A stretch of 64,000 nt of DNA from a virus: IMG/VR virus record IMGVR_UViG_3300043773_000921, positions 24,549-88,548 of that record, one strand, 5' to 3'. The position numbers and the translations under genes are program-made. The notes beneath the pieces are model-generated. The model was not told where the DNA came from. It worked only from the letters and a program-made list of their open reading frames with translations, and ran no database searches. Shown here in pieces: positions 23,178 to 30,754 of the stretch (within the stretch, counting starts at the first letter, position 1; every line of letters begins with the position of its first letter).

Positions 23178-23697
23178 TGTCTATTGCGTAAAAGATTCAA
23201 CAAGCTCTAAACAAAAGCTTGTCATTGCCACTGGTAAGAATAAGAAAGTGAGTAAAAGCAATAAAAGCGAAACAACTACTCTCTTTGAAAGCTTTCTTAT
23301 ATCTTACACTTATACAGATACTTTTGATACTAATAAGATAATGATTTCTTCCGGCCAGGAACATCTGTTTTCTAAAGATGATATTTTATACGAGTGTGGC
23401 ACCAAAAAAGGCATAAGTAAGTTACTTGATAATCTTAACAAGGTATTGTCGGAAAACAACGAGCAATACTTTGAAATAGGTTCTGTGGTTTATTATGTTA
23501 CTGAAATGACAGAAATATTATTGTACGAGGTTAAGCGATACAAGTATGAAATATTGGAAGAGCAAACTGATGTTTACCTAGTAAACCCTTTGAACAATAG
23601 TGATTACATTATCCTATGTGAATCAACCTGGAGGAATCCAATGCGTCTTAACAAATCAATCAGCAATCTTAAAAAGTTATGGGAACATACAAAGTAA
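23158..23697 (+). CDS. Hypothetical 179-residue protein
   Basis: A beta-rich protein with a basic start (MNVRKGNVYCVKDSTSSKQKLV...). It overlaps both neighbours by 20 and 19 bases. Nothing specific is recognised. Confidence 0.5.
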   Translation: MNVRKGNVYCVKDSTSSKQKLVIATGKNKKVSKSNKSETTTLFESFLISYTYTDTFDTNKIMISSGQEHLFSKDDILYECGTKKGISKLLDNLNKVLSENNEQYFEIGSVVYYVTEMTEILLYEVKRYKYEILEEQTDVYLVNPLNNSDYIILCESTWRNPMRLNKSISNLKKLWEHTK

Positions 23698-23891
23698 AAG
23701 TTAGGTACACTTTCAATGTAGAATACACATTTGTAGGTCCCGAGTCATTAGACGAAGCAAAAGAATGGGCAGAAAAACATGTCGCTATGTCTTCTTCGGG
23801 CCTAACAACATCATTGCCACATGATCAATGCGATTGGAAAAATAGTGTTTATGCAGAAAAAACTATTGTTAGAGTAATAAAAGAAAAGTAA
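23679..23891 (+). CDS. Hypothetical 70-residue protein
   Basis: A small protein with beta-strand and helix pattern, MGTYKVKVRYTFNVEYTFVGPESLDEAKEWAEKH, as in small ferredoxin-like or dsRBD-like folds. Fold is a guess. It overlaps the previous gene by 19 bases and the next start by one base (TAATG). Confidence 0.5.
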   Translation: MGTYKVKVRYTFNVEYTFVGPESLDEAKEWAEKHVAMSSSGLTTSLPHDQCDWKNSVYAEKTIVRVIKEK

Positions 23892-24160
23892 TGCTAAAAA
23901 TTAAAGCTGTAGAAATAAGCCTTTTAAAACCAGCTTATTTTGACGAGAGGTCTCTAATCAACAATATATCGGCGTTTCGACGTGATATGGAAGAGTCATC
24001 CGCTAACATTGGAGTGACTATTGAGGACATTTATCTTGACGAATCTACTGGAGATTTTGTGGTGAGATTTGAAATAACAGATAGTGAAGAGTTTGTTGGG
24101 CAATATAGATTAACAGCTTGGATGGGTAGGATTGCAAAGAAACACTTAAAGTATGAGTAA
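23891..24160 (+). CDS. Hypothetical 89-residue protein
   Basis: A small soluble acidic protein (MLKIKAVEISLLKPAYFDERS...), coupled to its neighbours by 1- and 8-base overlaps. No recognisable domain. Confidence 0.45.
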   Translation: MLKIKAVEISLLKPAYFDERSLINNISAFRRDMEESSANIGVTIEDIYLDESTGDFVVRFEITDSEEFVGQYRLTAWMGRIAKKHLKYE

Positions 24161-24563
24161 GTTAGTAGCAAAAAGAGTTAAAGTAAAAGTTGAGCTAACA
24201 AAAGAAGAATATCAAATAAGAAAAGAGCATTACTACATGCTACTTACATCATTAAACACTGTTAAATATTGTATTGCACAGATTGGTGTAGATACATTAA
24301 AACATGAGCATAAAATGATGTTCAAAAACATGCAGATGAATGCTACTTATTTCCTAGATAACATTTTTGCTAAAGCAACAAAACAACAAGACATTGATAT
24401 TTTGCAGGACATATCGTTTAATAACGTAGCCGCTGCAACAACGGTATTTGGTTTGATATCCAAGATGCCACAAGAACAAATAGATTGGTTCACAGAAGAA
24501 TGTGTTAAGCTGTCTTATGTAGCTTATAACAGACAAAATATGCAGAAAAATGAAAAGTTATAA
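24153..24563 (+). CDS. Hypothetical 136-residue helical protein
   Basis: A predominantly helical protein with a basic N-terminus (KLVAKRVKVKVELTKEEYQIRKEHYY). No motif recognised. Overlaps of 8 and 14 bases with its neighbours show that it belongs to the polycistronic cluster. Confidence 0.5.
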   Translation: MSKLVAKRVKVKVELTKEEYQIRKEHYYMLLTSLNTVKYCIAQIGVDTLKHEHKMMFKNMQMNATYFLDNIFAKATKQQDIDILQDISFNNVAAATTVFGLISKMPQEQIDWFTEECVKLSYVAYNRQNMQKNEKL

Positions 24564-24825
24564 ATCGGAAGCAATATTCTACAAAGAAGATGTAAACGGA
24601 GTAGAAAGAAAGATTAGTTTTGATTATCAATATCATCCATTTTGTAAAGGTTATCGCGATAGTTTAGGCGTACCTGAAGAACCAGATGAAGAAGCATACT
24701 TTGAGATTCTTGACTTCTATGTAGATGGAGAGTACAAGACAGATCAAGAAGCAGAAAACATATTCGGAATGGACTGGGAGGCTATGGATGAATGGCTACA
24801 GGAAGCATTATTAGATGAACAATAA
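24550..24825 (+). CDS. Hypothetical acidic 91-residue protein
   Basis: A strongly acidic small protein (...EPDEEAYFEILDFYVDGEYKTDQEAENIFGMDWEAMDEW). Acidic phage proteins of this size are often DNA mimics or inhibitors of host enzymes, but there is no direct evidence here. Part of the overlapping cluster. Confidence 0.5.
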   Translation: MKSYKSEAIFYKEDVNGVERKISFDYQYHPFCKGYRDSLGVPEEPDEEAYFEILDFYVDGEYKTDQEAENIFGMDWEAMDEWLQEALLDEQ

Positions 24826-24836
24826 AACTATTAGTT

Positions 24837-25061
24837 ATGCCTAAACAAACAGCAGTAGAATGGCTAGCTGCCCATCTTAATGCAGACTCATTTATATCTA
24901 CATACGTTAATCCGGAGATGATAAATAGAGCTATTGAAATGGAAAAAGAGCAGATAGAAGACGCTTTTAATGCCGGTGTTAATAGCGAAGACTATTTTTA
25001 TCCACCTTTTGAACTTTCAGAAAGTGATTATTATTACAATCAAACGTATAAAAAGCCTTAA
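24837..25061 (+). CDS. Small protein of a common Bacteroidota phage type (KQTAVEWL)
   Basis: A 74-residue protein of the kind MPKQTAVEWLAAHLN...AIEMEKEQIEDAFNAG...DYYYNQTYKKP. The KQTAVEWL start, the EMEKEQI helix and the YYNxTY end form a pattern frequently seen in small phage and prophage proteins of Bacteroidota. The family has no known function. It supports a Bacteroidota host. Confidence 0.6.
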   Translation: MPKQTAVEWLAAHLNADSFISTYVNPEMINRAIEMEKEQIEDAFNAGVNSEDYFYPPFELSESDYYYNQTYKKP

Positions 25062-25119
25062 CGATACTTGGTTTTGGTAGTTCCAGAAGGGCAGGCCGCT
25101 AAACAAAAACCACCTGACA

Positions 25120-25140
25120 GCTGGAAAGACAGCATTTTTT
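25120..25140 (+). terminator. Weak terminator-like hairpin
   Basis: A 4-base-pair stem (GCTG with CAGC) with a 6-base loop, followed by A and six T. It lies in the 99-base gap between 25061 and 25161, which shows nothing else apart from a possible GGTTTT/AAAACC long-range stem. The short stem makes termination uncertain. Confidence 0.4.
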
Positions 25141-25160
25141 AACTTTAAGACAAACACACA

Positions 25161-25346
25161 ATGGAAGAACTAACAATTGAAATGGCAAACCAAATGCCTT
25201 ACATTGATTGGGTTAAACATTTTAGGCCCGAATGGACAGATGAGCAATGTGAGTTCTATATTTGGGAGTATACTTGTTTTCCATTTGTAATTAAAAAGGT
25301 AATTAAGCAACTTAATGAGCAACTTAATGAGCAACTTGAAGACTAA
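25161..25346 (+). CDS. Hypothetical 61-residue protein with LNEQ repeat end
   Basis: A small aromatic-rich acidic protein (MEELTIEMANQMPYIDWVKHF...) that ends QLNEQLNEQLED. The end is encoded by a 12-base tandem repeat shared in another frame with the start of the next gene. No family recognised. Confidence 0.5.
   Translation: MEELTIEMANQMPYIDWVKHFRPEWTDEQCEFYIWEYTCFPFVIKKVIKQLNEQLNEQLED
25307..25339 (+). repeat. 12-base tandem repeat spanning two gene ends
   Basis: GCAACTTAATGA occurs at 25307-25318 and 25319-25330, followed by a partial GCAACTTGA copy. It encodes LNEQLNEQL at the end of the upstream gene and MSNLMSNL at the start of the downstream gene in a different frame. Confidence 0.9.
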
Positions 25347-25605
25347 ATACAAAAACATTGTAGAAGCATATATGGATGCGTTCTGCGAAAAACAAGACAT
25401 GATTCTAGAGTCATGGGTAGCTAATGAAATCGGTACAATAGCATGCTTTGGCGATGTTATGTATTTTGGATTTGATGACATACGTTATGACGTAGATACT
25501 AAGCAACCGGCAGGAAGAATACTTGATTGGCTTTACAATACTATTGATCATCCCGAAACTCACATGAACTACAAAAATTGGTGTAAAAGCTTTAAATACA
25601 ATTAA
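25315..25605 (+). CDS. Hypothetical 96-residue protein
   Basis: A small aromatic-rich protein. Two starts are provided by the tandem repeat, ATG 25315 (MSNLMSNLK) and ATG 25327; either could be used. The body (residues 10-96) contains 'IGTIACFGDVMYFGFDDIRYDVD' with no motif recognised. It overlaps the previous gene by 32 bases. Confidence 0.5.
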   Translation: MSNLMSNLKTKYKNIVEAYMDAFCEKQDMILESWVANEIGTIACFGDVMYFGFDDIRYDVDTKQPAGRILDWLYNTIDHPETHMNYKNWCKSFKYN

Positions 25606-25608
25606 AAT

Positions 25609-26025
25609 ATGATAGAAGTACGCAGAAAAACTTACACATTGCTACTTAGTTTTAATCCTTGTGAAATCTTTGACTACTATGGTGAAAGAGAGATGCACGG
25701 TTTGAAATATGACGAATGTGTAATGCACAAAAACAACAAACAGCAGGCATACATTGCAGGCTTTTCTAACTATGTTCCTGTACATTTAACAGAAGCAGAA
25801 AAAGATGATTTTGAGTACGAGCATGGTGATGATTTCTTTGTCTTTATTAATCTTAGCAGATGTAATAGTACAGTTGAAACTGTAAGACTTATCTTTCATG
25901 AACTAATGCACAGATCATTTGAACTACATGACTGGGATATTAATAAGGAAGAAGAGATTATTACTTGGGCAGACGAAGAAACAGAGGAAGTATTCAAGAT
26001 TGTAAAAGAAAACCTAAAGCTATGA
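25609..26025 (+). CDS. Small HExxH metallopeptidase-like protein
   Basis: A 138-residue protein with a zinc-binding motif HELMH (H97, E98, H101) after a hydrophobic strand (TVRLIFHELMH), preceded by FFVFINLSRCNST and followed by acidic residues (EEEIITWADEE, 114-124) that could supply the third ligand. This is the usual build of small phage and plasmid metallopeptidases such as ImmA-like proteins. It may cleave a host protein or act on a repressor, but the target is unknown. Its stop overlaps the SPL-like gene start (ATGA). Confidence 0.65.
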   Translation: MIEVRRKTYTLLLSFNPCEIFDYYGEREMHGLKYDECVMHKNNKQQAYIAGFSNYVPVHLTEAEKDDFEYEHGDDFFVFINLSRCNSTVETVRLIFHELMHRSFELHDWDINKEEEIITWADEETEEVFKIVKENLKL

Positions 26026-26885
26026 TTACAAAAGTAGTTAGAAAAGCATTAGATATAAAACCATCTGGAAGGAGTAGTGATTTCATTACTCCTTCTTTCA
26101 TTCATGGGTGTTTATATAAGTGCCATTATTGTTACATGCGCCGTAATAAACCAGAAGGATTGTCTGTGGCTACCAACGTAGATGAAATACTAGATGTAAT
26201 TAACAAGCATGCTTTATTTACTCCAGTTACAAAGCCTAACCAGACGCATCCAGTGTACATCACCTACGATATTTCTTGCAACGAAGACTTTGCCTTGCAC
26301 TTGAAGTATCACGAATGGCAGAAGATATTTGATTTCTTTGTAGAGCATCCTATTGCCATGGCTACATTTGCTACAAAGTATGTAAATCAAAAGCTGCTAG
26401 AATACAATCCAAATAGAAAGATACGGATTAGGTTTTCTCTAATGCCTCAATCACTATCCAACATATTAGAGCCAGACACATCAAGGATTATAGACCGCAT
26501 TAAGGCTATCAATGATTTTTATGCTGCAGGCTATGACGTTCACATTAACTTTAGCCCTATACTGGCATTGGCAGAATCAAAAGCTTTATACACAGAGCTG
26601 TTTGAACAAGTCAATGACATTGTAGATGATGAAATAAAAAAGCACGTTCTCGCAGAATGTATCATGCTAACTCATAACGAGAAAATGCATATACATAACT
26701 TAGGGAACGCGCCGGCTGACGTGGAAAATCTATTATGGAATCCAGAATGGCAAGAGAATAAAACTAGTTCTTTTGGGTCTGAGAATATCAGGTATCGTCA
26801 CGACTTGAAAGCAAAACTTGTCAATCGTTTTGTATCTTTACATGATAGCATCATCCCTTGGAACAAAATACGCTACATCTTTTAA
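26022..26885 (+). CDS. splB: Spore photoproduct lyase-like radical SAM protein
   Basis: A 287-residue radical SAM protein; the ATG at 26022 overlaps the previous stop and is preferred to an upstream one at 25965. The cluster motif CLYKCHYC at C30, C34 and C37 (CxxxCxxC) binds [4Fe-4S], and TPSFIHGC precedes it as in SPL. ISCNED (84-89) with C86 corresponds to the conserved cysteine region of SPL (the hydrogen-donor cysteine, ~43 residues after the cluster in Bacillus; ~49 here). SPL reverses UV-induced spore photoproduct in DNA by direct thymine repair. Bacterial SPL is about 340 residues; this one is shorter. A related phage-encoded enzyme acting on other modified bases or DNA lesions is possible. 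It ends the plus strand, with the minus-strand amidase 6 bases away. Confidence 0.78.
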   Translation: MITKVVRKALDIKPSGRSSDFITPSFIHGCLYKCHYCYMRRNKPEGLSVATNVDEILDVINKHALFTPVTKPNQTHPVYITYDISCNEDFALHLKYHEWQKIFDFFVEHPIAMATFATKYVNQKLLEYNPNRKIRIRFSLMPQSLSNILEPDTSRIIDRIKAINDFYAAGYDVHINFSPILALAESKALYTELFEQVNDIVDDEIKKHVLAECIMLTHNEKMHIHNLGNAPADVENLLWNPEWQENKTSSFGSENIRYRHDLKAKLVNRFVSLHDSIIPWNKIRYIF

Positions 26886-26891
26886 ACATCA

Positions 26892-27839
26892 CTACAAAGA
26901 TAGAATCATTTCAATCATACGAGGGTCCGGGTATATATCGTTTTTACCTTGAAACACATTGCCATGGGTGTATATGCCCGGCACTCTGTTTGCGTAATCG
27001 AGTATGTACCCGAATGCCTTTTCTACTCCATACTTTCTGATATGCTCGGCAAGTCCGGCTTTTACATTCATTCCATATTCATCGCGACAATGCTCTGCTA
27101 TTATTCTACATTGCTCTATCTGTTTGTCGGAATACTTATGGAAATACCTATGGAATCTATATGTCCATCCCAAATCATAAACTTGTGATTCAGACACTAC
27201 ATTGCCATAAGCAGTATAGTAAGAGTTTGTTTGTCCTGCTATCCAAGTATGCTTTCCATTTACTATTGTATAGTACCCACCTTTTGTCAGTCCTCCCATA
27301 CTACATATCTCTACACCAATAGACTCTCTGTGTAGCGGAGTATTACCTACTGACGCATGCCAGGCATATGATCCTTTTGGCATACAACGGACAGTTATCC
27401 CATCATGTCCGTTATCTCTCCCACTAATATGAACACCACCAACTACAAACTCGGTAGCAATAGAGTTTGAATCATTACTCCAAAAATCTACTGTAGCTTT
27501 TGGATTATCCCATCCGGCAGTATGATGAAACATCAACCATTTCTTTTGGAAAGGGCCTGGATAATAGTTTGGAATCCATTTGTCTTTTTCCTGCTTACCT
27601 TTTGTTAGCATGTATTCAACAAACTCAGTTTCTTTACCAACACTAGTATCACCTGTACCTTGTAATGCTGCCCAAGTAATAGGTCCTACAATACCATCGG
27701 CAATAAGACCGTATTGTTTTTGAAATGATATTACTGCATCGTGTGTATCAGCGCCAAAGAATCCATCTACGGCAATTTCTAGTATTTTTTGAAGCGTTAT
27801 AACATCTTGTCCTTCGCTTCCTATTTTTATTGTTGTCAT
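26892..27839 (-). CDS. N-acetylmuramoyl-L-alanine amidase endolysin
   Basis: A 315-residue lysin. Residues 7-60 form a peptidoglycan-binding (PG_binding_1) domain with VDGFFGADTHDAVISFQKQ and DGIVGPITW. Residues about 98-300 form an Amidase_2 (T7 lysozyme/PGRP-like) domain with the zinc region WLMFHHTAGW (H105/H106), a second His in YAWHASVG (H161) and SIGVEICS. A third His lies near the end in GIYTHGNV, followed by KNDIYPDP. It would cut the bond between muramic acid and L-alanine during lysis. It is the most downstream gene of the late minus block, directly behind the tail collar gene (its start overlaps that gene's stop by one base). No signal peptide or membrane segment is seen, so export needs a holin (not identified). 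Confidence 0.93.
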   Translation of the reverse strand: MTTIKIGSEGQDVITLQKILEIAVDGFFGADTHDAVISFQKQYGLIADGIVGPITWAALQGTGDTSVGKETEFVEYMLTKGKQEKDKWIPNYYPGPFQKKWLMFHHTAGWDNPKATVDFWSNDSNSIATEFVVGGVHISGRDNGHDGITVRCMPKGSYAWHASVGNTPLHRESIGVEICSMGGLTKGGYYTIVNGKHTWIAGQTNSYYTAYGNVVSESQVYDLGWTYRFHRYFHKYSDKQIEQCRIIAEHCRDEYGMNVKAGLAEHIRKYGVEKAFGYILDYANRVPGIYTHGNVFQGKNDIYPDPRMIEMILSL

Positions 27840-28990
27840 TATTTTACGCGCATTTTAAGAAAGAAATTAGTGTATCTAGGAGTTACTGATGTAGCAATGT
27901 TCCATACTGGATCTGGCGATATTTCTCCCCATGAATCAGTAGTTCCTGTTACTGTATGTGTGTGAGTCCCAGCATTATTAGTGTTTGTAGTGTTTGGCGT
28001 TCCTCCATCTCCATCACTTTCAATAAAACTACCAGTTCCAGGACCTGGATAAACATTTACAACGTGATTATGATCTCCACTTGGTAATGTAGTAGCAGAA
28101 AAAGTATGAGTATGATCTGGAATATCTAAATCTCCTAATGTTCTTGTTGCTTGACCGCCATTTAATGTAAAAAGTAATCCACCTTGTGTTTGCTTTGCTC
28201 TAAAATAGTTTTCCTGCTGTACTAAATCAGGTATCTTAAAATAGCCAGGTGCAGCAGCTCCGTAAGTATTTGTAAATAAAGCGTACAATTGTAGATGGTC
28301 TGCTATTAAAAGGTCTTGTCCTAATGGTTCTGCCCAGTTAGTTCCCCAATAACTAGGCGGAGTAACAGTTAAAATAACATCGCCTAATGCTACTTGTGTA
28401 TCTTGCGAATTACATAAAGCATCTGCAAGTTCTATTATTTTTACATTTGCATTATGTATTGCATTTTCCAATGTTTGCAATTGTACGTTTAATGGCGTTG
28501 TTGCTGGATTATTAACTACTATTTCAGACAAATTACATATTCCTACACCATCTACTATTCTTGTATCGTAATCTTGATGTAGTTCTACGGTTTGTGTTGT
28601 TTCAACTGGATCTACTGGAAATTGTACAGTTGCTCTCCAGTCTTCAATACCTACACCTGTATCTGTGTTAGTTGCACCGCCTCTTGGTACTTTAGTCCAG
28701 GTTATTGATGGGCTATCAAGTATTTTTGGTATCTGTGCTGGTCGAACAAATGATGTAAATCCTAATGGAGATACACCGGCCGCATCTACATTAACACCAG
28801 TATTTATCTTTGCATCAGTTGTAGTCTTTGCAATACCGGCTCTTGTAAGCTGTGCGCGGTCTGTTATTTCTTTTATAAATGGTACTGAATCGCACCAGTC
28901 AGACATTGTTTGCTCTGTTGGTATGTCTTGAGAGTTAAACCTATCTGCGTTTCCTGCGTCGAAAAAATAAGTTCTTTGTCGTAATGCCAT
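27839..28990 (-). CDS. Tail collar / fibre-tip protein with HxH motifs
   Basis: A 383-residue protein, probably part of a tail fibre or its tip. The middle (about 220-300) has the tail collar-like region PGYFKIPDLVQQENYFRA. The last third contains the repeated histidine motifs DHTHTF, DHNHVV and THTHTV (about 292, 306, 342), separated by a Gly/Asp/Thr-rich linker, which bind iron in fibre tips such as T4 gp37. It lies upstream of the amidase and next to other structural genes. Confidence 0.8.
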   Translation of the reverse strand: MALRQRTYFFDAGNADRFNSQDIPTEQTMSDWCDSVPFIKEITDRAQLTRAGIAKTTTDAKINTGVNVDAAGVSPLGFTSFVRPAQIPKILDSPSITWTKVPRGGATNTDTGVGIEDWRATVQFPVDPVETTQTVELHQDYDTRIVDGVGICNLSEIVVNNPATTPLNVQLQTLENAIHNANVKIIELADALCNSQDTQVALGDVILTVTPPSYWGTNWAEPLGQDLLIADHLQLYALFTNTYGAAAPGYFKIPDLVQQENYFRAKQTQGGLLFTLNGGQATRTLGDLDIPDHTHTFSATTLPSGDHNHVVNVYPGPGTGSFIESDGDGGTPNTTNTNNAGTHTHTVTGTTDSWGEISPDPVWNIATSVTPRYTNFFLKMRVK

Positions 28991-29006
28991 GGCTTTATAT
29001 TTTTAG

Positions 29007-29474
29007 TTATACGAAATCAGTTCCATAAGGTTTATCAATTTGAAATAGTCTATTGTCGCAAGGTGGATTACCACTTTCAATGTGCATGTAATCAATACCA
29101 TCTGGCTTACCTTCCAATGGCAGTACACCAAACTTTCTTAGTATTGTTCTGATGTCTATGCCTTGGCAATGAAAGTGCTTTACTATGCAGTCTACAAACT
29201 TTTCATCTACAAAGTTACCCGGGTATTTCCACTCAGGGCAATTGTTTTCATCGTATGTAAGGTTATATGTGTTATGCTCCATTGCTTTCCACTCTAACAT
29301 AGCAAGAAACAAATATAGCACTCCCATATCTTGAAGCATTAGCATCTGTTTGCCATTACTGGTTATGCCCCATTTACCAAGTTCGTAGTAGGAACATGCC
29401 CAGTTTTGTGTTACTTTGTTGGCAATCTCATATACATTGCCTACTCGTCTATCGAAGTCTGTTATTACTTGCAT
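29007..29474 (-). CDS. Hypothetical structural-block protein
   Basis: A 155-residue protein, MQVITDFDRRVGNVYEIA..., with scattered Cys and aromatic residues. It overlaps the next upstream gene by 10 bases and lies 16 bases before the collar gene, so it is probably a virion or tail-assembly factor. The middle reads 'MLMLQDMGVLYLFLAMLEWKAM', a moderately hydrophobic helix, perhaps not membrane-spanning. No family recognised. Confidence 0.5.
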   Translation of the reverse strand: MQVITDFDRRVGNVYEIANKVTQNWACSYYELGKWGITSNGKQMLMLQDMGVLYLFLAMLEWKAMEHNTYNLTYDENNCPEWKYPGNFVDEKFVDCIVKHFHCQGIDIRTILRKFGVLPLEGKPDGIDYMHIESGNPPCDNRLFQIDKPYGTDFV

Positions 29475-30751
29475 CCGCAGGGAGTTGATGGGTTAGAAGG
29501 AGAAGGTGCATAGCTATATCCGTTACATGGTTGGCAGTCGCCGCAGTTATCCGGGCATCCACATCCGCAGTCAAAGCCACAGTTTTTAACATAGTCGCGC
29601 ATCTTTTTGTAAAGCTCTAATATGTTATTGACATTGCATAGTCTTTGGTCCGATATATCCCAGTTTCCAAGATACCAAAGTCTGTCTGTTGTTACTAATG
29701 GCATTAGCGCGTGAAAGAACATAGTGCTTAGTTCTACTGCCTTGCGCCTTGCTTCTTCGTAAGATTCTCCAGCGGCCGTACATTTGTCAGCGCATGGGTC
29801 TTGGCATAGCCAACGATTCATTAACCGAGATAGGCAAGCATACAAATCACAGAACTCGTAAATGTAATCGCATTGTGTTTCGCCCGGGCCTAACTCTACA
29901 GCAGTAAGTTCTATGTCGTCACAAACTATTTCAGGGCTTGGATTTGTTATATAAATCTTTAAAGACAAAATATCTGCTACTGAATAACCATTATTTCCTA
30001 AAAATGTGTTAATAGTTGTTTCTGCCTCAGTTGTTCCTTGTACGGTTGACATATTCCATACAGTATTTACAGGTACTACTTCAAAACCATCTATTATAAG
30101 TGATGATACGTATTGCTTGTTTTCGTCAAATACATATTCATAAGCGCAATACAAATTTGCATCAGATGTATTTTCAAGTTGACCTGGAGGATAGCTTTCA
30201 TTTACAGATGCTAAGTAAACATCATTTGCTTGAACTACAAGTTGATATGCATTATTATTAGCTGGAACATTTGGTAAAGAACTACCAGGAGCAAGCATTG
30301 TAACTGTTCCACCACCATTTGCCGTAACATATCCTTGCAAATCATCAACAAAATCTTGATAGGATGCAGGCACAGAATTAAATAAACCTGGAGTAGGAAT
30401 AAATACAGTATAACTTGTATCATAAAATCTTACTGAAACTAGATTTAATCCAGGTGTTGATGAAGTTAAAAATCCTATAACAGACAACCTACCATTTGTT
30501 GTTTCTAGTTCTTCTGGATTAAGTGGTAAATCAAATGCATAGGCACATAACTTAAACACACCATCGCCAGGCAAAATTATAGTGTTTATCCCATCAGGAG
30601 CAAGATTAAATGTTTCTGTATACGTACCAGTTTCATCTGTTATGACTACGTTGGCATTATAAACACTTGATATGTTTGATATGGTATACTGGTTACATTC
30701 CGTCTTGTCCCAGCGTATAGCATAGTTTTCGTTTGAGATTAAAGTTGGCAT
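29465..30751 (-). CDS. Structural protein with Cys-rich C-terminus
   Basis: A 428-residue protein. The N-terminal two thirds are beta-rich with Thr, Asn and Gly (ITDETGTYTETF, VRFYDTSYTVFIPTPG), as in appendage proteins. The C-terminus is unusually Cys-rich (CGFDCGCGCPDNCGDCQPCNG, then PCGCK), like a zinc-binding or disulfide-linked cap. The pattern resembles a metal knuckle but no named motif. It directly follows the giant gene and precedes the collar genes in the same late transcript. Confidence 0.6.
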   Translation of the reverse strand: MPTLISNENYAIRWDKTECNQYTISNISSVYNANVVITDETGTYTETFNLAPDGINTIILPGDGVFKLCAYAFDLPLNPEELETTNGRLSVIGFLTSSTPGLNLVSVRFYDTSYTVFIPTPGLFNSVPASYQDFVDDLQGYVTANGGGTVTMLAPGSSLPNVPANNNAYQLVVQANDVYLASVNESYPPGQLENTSDANLYCAYEYVFDENKQYVSSLIIDGFEVVPVNTVWNMSTVQGTTEAETTINTFLGNNGYSVADILSLKIYITNPSPEIVCDDIELTAVELGPGETQCDYIYEFCDLYACLSRLMNRWLCQDPCADKCTAAGESYEEARRKAVELSTMFFHALMPLVTTDRLWYLGNWDISDQRLCNVNNILELYKKMRDYVKNCGFDCGCGCPDNCGDCQPCNGYSYAPSPSNPSTPCGCK

Positions 30752-30754
30752 ATT

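Noticed and set aside
25307-25339. CRISPR-like repeat
   Set aside because: Only two and a half 12-base copies without spacers; it is an in-gene tandem repeat.
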